9,297 nucleotides of DNA. Source: Caldifarciminota bacterium. Its GTDB lineage: Bacteria; Hydrothermota; Tepidihabitantia; Tepidihabitantales; CAIPLT01. Positions within the stretch are counted from its first letter, which is position 1; each line of letters starts with the position of its first letter. Below, in pieces: positions 7,746 to 9,297 of this stretch. A program made the position numbers and the translations under genes. The stretch covers positions 1 through 9,297 of the forward strand of contig JANXBB010000211.1 of the NCBI GenBank assembly GCA_025061975.1, written 5' to 3'. The notes beneath the pieces were generated by a model. The model saw only the letters and a program-made list of their open reading frames with translations. It had not been told where the DNA came from and searched no databases.

Positions 7746-7773
7746 TTGACAGGTGTAAAATTTAAATTATACT
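7746..7773 (+). promoter_or_regulatory. Promoter of tRNA-Ala (and probably the following hydrolase gene)
   Basis: TTGACA (7746-7751) is a perfect -35 box and TATACT (7768-7773) a near-perfect -10 box, spaced 16 nt. Transcription should start near 7780, a few bases before the tRNA 5' end at 7788. Confidence 0.8.
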
Positions 7774-7787
7774 ATTTTTATTATGAT

Positions 7788-7860
7788 GGGGGTGTAGCTC
7801 AATTGGGAGAGCATCTGCTTTGCAAGCAGAAGGTCGGCGGTTCGAATCCGCTCACCTCCA
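7788..7860 (+). tRNA. tRNA-Ala (anticodon TGC)
   Basis: A complete 73-nt cloverleaf: acceptor GGGGGTG pairing with CACCTCC, D stem GCTC/GAGC, anticodon stem TCTGC/GCAGA with loop TTTGCAA (anticodon TGC at 7821-7823), a 5-nt variable loop and T-arm loop TTCGAAT. The third acceptor pair is G-T, the classical alanine identity element, and the discriminator base is A. The CCA end is not encoded and must be added after transcription. Only 13 nt separate it from the next ATG. Confidence 0.98.
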
Positions 7861-7873
7861 TTTGATACATTAA

Positions 7874-8533
7874 ATGCTAACTGCGCAAGAAATAAAAAAA
7901 TTAATTGGACCTTATCAGCATAAAAAACTGACGCTTAATCCTAAAGAATGTGCCTTACTTGTGATTGATATGCAAAATGACTTTTTAGATCCGACCTCTC
8001 CGTCTTATACCGAAAACGCATGTGAGATTGTCTCAAACATAAAAAAATTAATCATAGAAGCTCGAGCTCATAAAATTCCAATAATTTATACAGCTCACGT
8101 GCACCAAGATCCCAAAATTGATGGAGGTATGACAGCATTTTGGTGGGATGAAATTAAATCAAAAAAGACTCTTGTTTGTGGGACTAAAGGAGCTGAAATT
8201 ATTCCAGAGCTAAAACCATTGCCTAATGACAAGATAGTTTATAAACATCGCTATTCAGCCTTTTATAATACAGATTTAGAAGTTTACTTGCGAGGTTTGG
8301 GGGTTAGCGAGTTAATTTTTACCGGGATTATGACAGAGATTTGTGTTGAGTCTACAGTCCGAGATGCATTTATGCGCGATTATCGAATATTTATCGTTGC
8401 CGATGGCACCGCTGCTGGAAAATTAGAATTGCATGTAAATTCTCTAAAAGTCATTGCTTATGGTTTTGGATATGTAACTACAACCCAATCAGTCATCAAC
8501 CAAATAAGAGCCTCAAAAAACATTACGAAGTAG
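7874..8533 (+). CDS. Isochorismatase-family cysteine hydrolase (nicotinamidase-like)
   Basis: A 219-residue cytoplasmic protein of normal length for the family. The catalytic triad is readable: Asp32 in VIDMQNDF, Lys124 in YKHRYSAF, and Cys157 in GIMTEICVESTVRDA. The region around 78-90 (TAHVHQD) is where substrate- or metal-binding residues lie in relatives. Family members hydrolyse amides or vinyl ethers, such as nicotinamide, ureidoacrylate, N-carbamoyl compounds or isochorismate; this sequence alone does not choose among them. It starts 13 nt after the tRNA-Ala, leaving no room for a promoter of its own outside the tRNA, and no Shine-Dalgarno is seen. It is therefore probably co-transcribed with the tRNA and released by tRNA 3' processing (inference). 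Confidence 0.93.
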   Translation: MLTAQEIKKLIGPYQHKKLTLNPKECALLVIDMQNDFLDPTSPSYTENACEIVSNIKKLIIEARAHKIPIIYTAHVHQDPKIDGGMTAFWWDEIKSKKTLVCGTKGAEIIPELKPLPNDKIVYKHRYSAFYNTDLEVYLRGLGVSELIFTGIMTEICVESTVRDAFMRDYRIFIVADGTAAGKLELHVNSLKVIAYGFGYVTTTQSVINQIRASKNITK

Positions 8534-8584
8534 AATAAATTTTCGTTGACTAACCGATAGTTTTTATTTAAACTTTTCGTAATG
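8521..8584. repeat. 9-bp inverted repeat spanning the start of the nucleotidyltransferase gene
   Basis: CATTACGAA (8521-8529) at the end of the hydrolase gene is the exact reverse complement of TTCGTAATG (8576-8584), which includes the rmlA start codon. The arms enclose the candidate promoter. Confidence 0.6.
8546..8574 (+). promoter_or_regulatory. Candidate promoter of the nucleotidyltransferase gene, probably leaderless
   Basis: TTGACT (8546-8551) and TAAACT (8569-8574, 4 of 6 consensus positions) are spaced 17 nt. The -10 box ends 7 nt before the ATG at 8582, the same geometry as the promoter at 2917-2945. No Shine-Dalgarno precedes the ATG. Confidence 0.55.
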
Positions 8585-9297
8585 AAAGGTATTGTTCTTG
8601 CCGGAGGTCTGGGAACAAGGCTTTTACCGCTAACCAAAATTACTAATAAACATCTCTTACCAGTCTATGACCAACCAATGATTTATTTTCCGATTCAGAA
8701 ACTTGTTGAAGCCGGTATTACAGAAATTATGATAGTTACCGGAGGAAATTCCGCAGGTGATTTTTTACGACTCTTAAAAAATGGCAAAGATTTTGGACTT
8801 CGGCGACTGCATTATACTTATCAAGAAGGCGAAGGCGGAATTGCTGAAGCGTTAGGATTAACCGAAGAGTTTGCCGAAGGTGAAAGAGTTGTAGTAATTT
8901 TGGGTGATAATATTTTTGAAGATAACTTAACGCCGTATATAAAAGATTACGAAAAACAACCTGCCGGGGCCAAGATTCTCTTAAAAGAAGTTCCCAATCC
9001 TGAACGATTCGGTGTTGCCGAAATTATTAATGGTAAAATTACTCGAATCATTGAAAAGCCCAAAATACCGCCGTCGAACTTTGCAGTTACGGGAATATAT
9101 ATGTATGATCAAGAAGTCTACGGTGTAATAAAGACTTTAAAACCCTCAGAACGGGGCGAATTGGAAATAACTGATGTCAATAATTACTATTTAAACAAAA
9201 ATGCTTTAACTTATGATATTTTAAAAGGTTGGTGGCAAGATGCTGGTTCTTCTTTTGAGGCTTATTATCGCGCAATTTCTTTAATTCGTTCTTTGCG
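8582..9297 (+). CDS. rmlA: Sugar-1-phosphate nucleotidyltransferase, glucose-1-phosphate thymidylyltransferase type (partial, 3' end beyond window)
   Basis: 238 residues are visible with no stop before the right edge. The nucleotide-binding signature LAGGLGTRLLPLT is at residues 6-18, followed by NKHLLPVYDQPMI with the active-site Lys23. GDN at 108-110 provides the metal-binding Asp109. EKP near 160, TGIYMYD, GELEITDVN (about 192-200) and GWWQDAG with Asp220 follow in the order known for RmlA/RfbA. The enzyme joins dTTP and glucose-1-phosphate to dTDP-glucose, the first step to dTDP-rhamnose and related sugars for surface polysaccharides. The close motif match supports this, but UTP-using relatives of the same fold cannot be excluded. 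The visible part nearly fills the length of a short-form enzyme of about 240 residues, so the end is probably close if it is short-form. Other sugar genes may lie to the right. Confidence 0.88.
   Translation, partial: MKGIVLAGGLGTRLLPLTKITNKHLLPVYDQPMIYFPIQKLVEAGITEIMIVTGGNSAGDFLRLLKNGKDFGLRRLHYTYQEGEGGIAEALGLTEEFAEGERVVVILGDNIFEDNLTPYIKDYEKQPAGAKILLKEVPNPERFGVAEIINGKITRIIEKPKIPPSNFAVTGIYMYDQEVYGVIKTLKPSERGELEITDVNNYYLNKNALTYDILKGWWQDAGSSFEAYYRAISLIRSL

Overview
The window looks like a piece of an AT-rich genome from an uncultured bacterium. All five protein genes are bacterial in type, and there are consensus sigma-70-like promoters and a bacterial tRNA-Ala. Three large predicted secreted proteins with repeat architectures recall candidate phyla of the WOR-3 or Cloacimonadota kind. 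That placement is a guess from general style, and no marker gene here settles it.

Left part (1-2615, minus strand): one very long open frame, cut by the left edge, encodes an exported protein built from alternating beta-sandwich-like modules (A1-B1-A2-B2-A3-B3-A4). Its first module pair uses ordinary AT-rich codons. From about position 1770 to the window edge the codons end almost only in G or T, and this part holds a perfect 128-bp internal repeat.

Divergent control region (2616-2951): two strong promoters point away from each other. The minus-strand one gives the repeat-protein gene a leader of about 210 nt with several ribosome binding sites and an extra in-frame start. The plus-strand one places the predicted transcription start on the ATG of the next gene, so that mRNA is probably leaderless.

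Centre (2952-7499, plus strand): a two-gene operon for exported proteins. The first is a calcineurin-like metallophosphoesterase fused to a C-terminal CBM9/DOMON-like domain. The second is a 933-residue protein with a helical N-terminal part, twelve regular D-x-x-G-x-D-x-Y repeats of about 27 residues, and a C-terminal HEAT-repeat domain. A likely intrinsic terminator follows.

Right part (7562-9297): a stretch of about 180 bp without a clear gene, then a promoter, tRNA-Ala(UGC), an isochorismatase-family hydrolase only 13 nt behind the tRNA, and a sugar-nucleotidyltransferase gene (RmlA/RfbA type), cut by the right edge, with its own apparently leaderless promoter.

The main points of interest are the codon and strand-composition break inside the repeat gene, the unusual DxxGxDxY-solenoid plus HEAT protein with its phosphoesterase partner, and the mix of leaderless and strongly Shine-Dalgarno-led genes. 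No defence system, mobile element or CRISPR array was seen.
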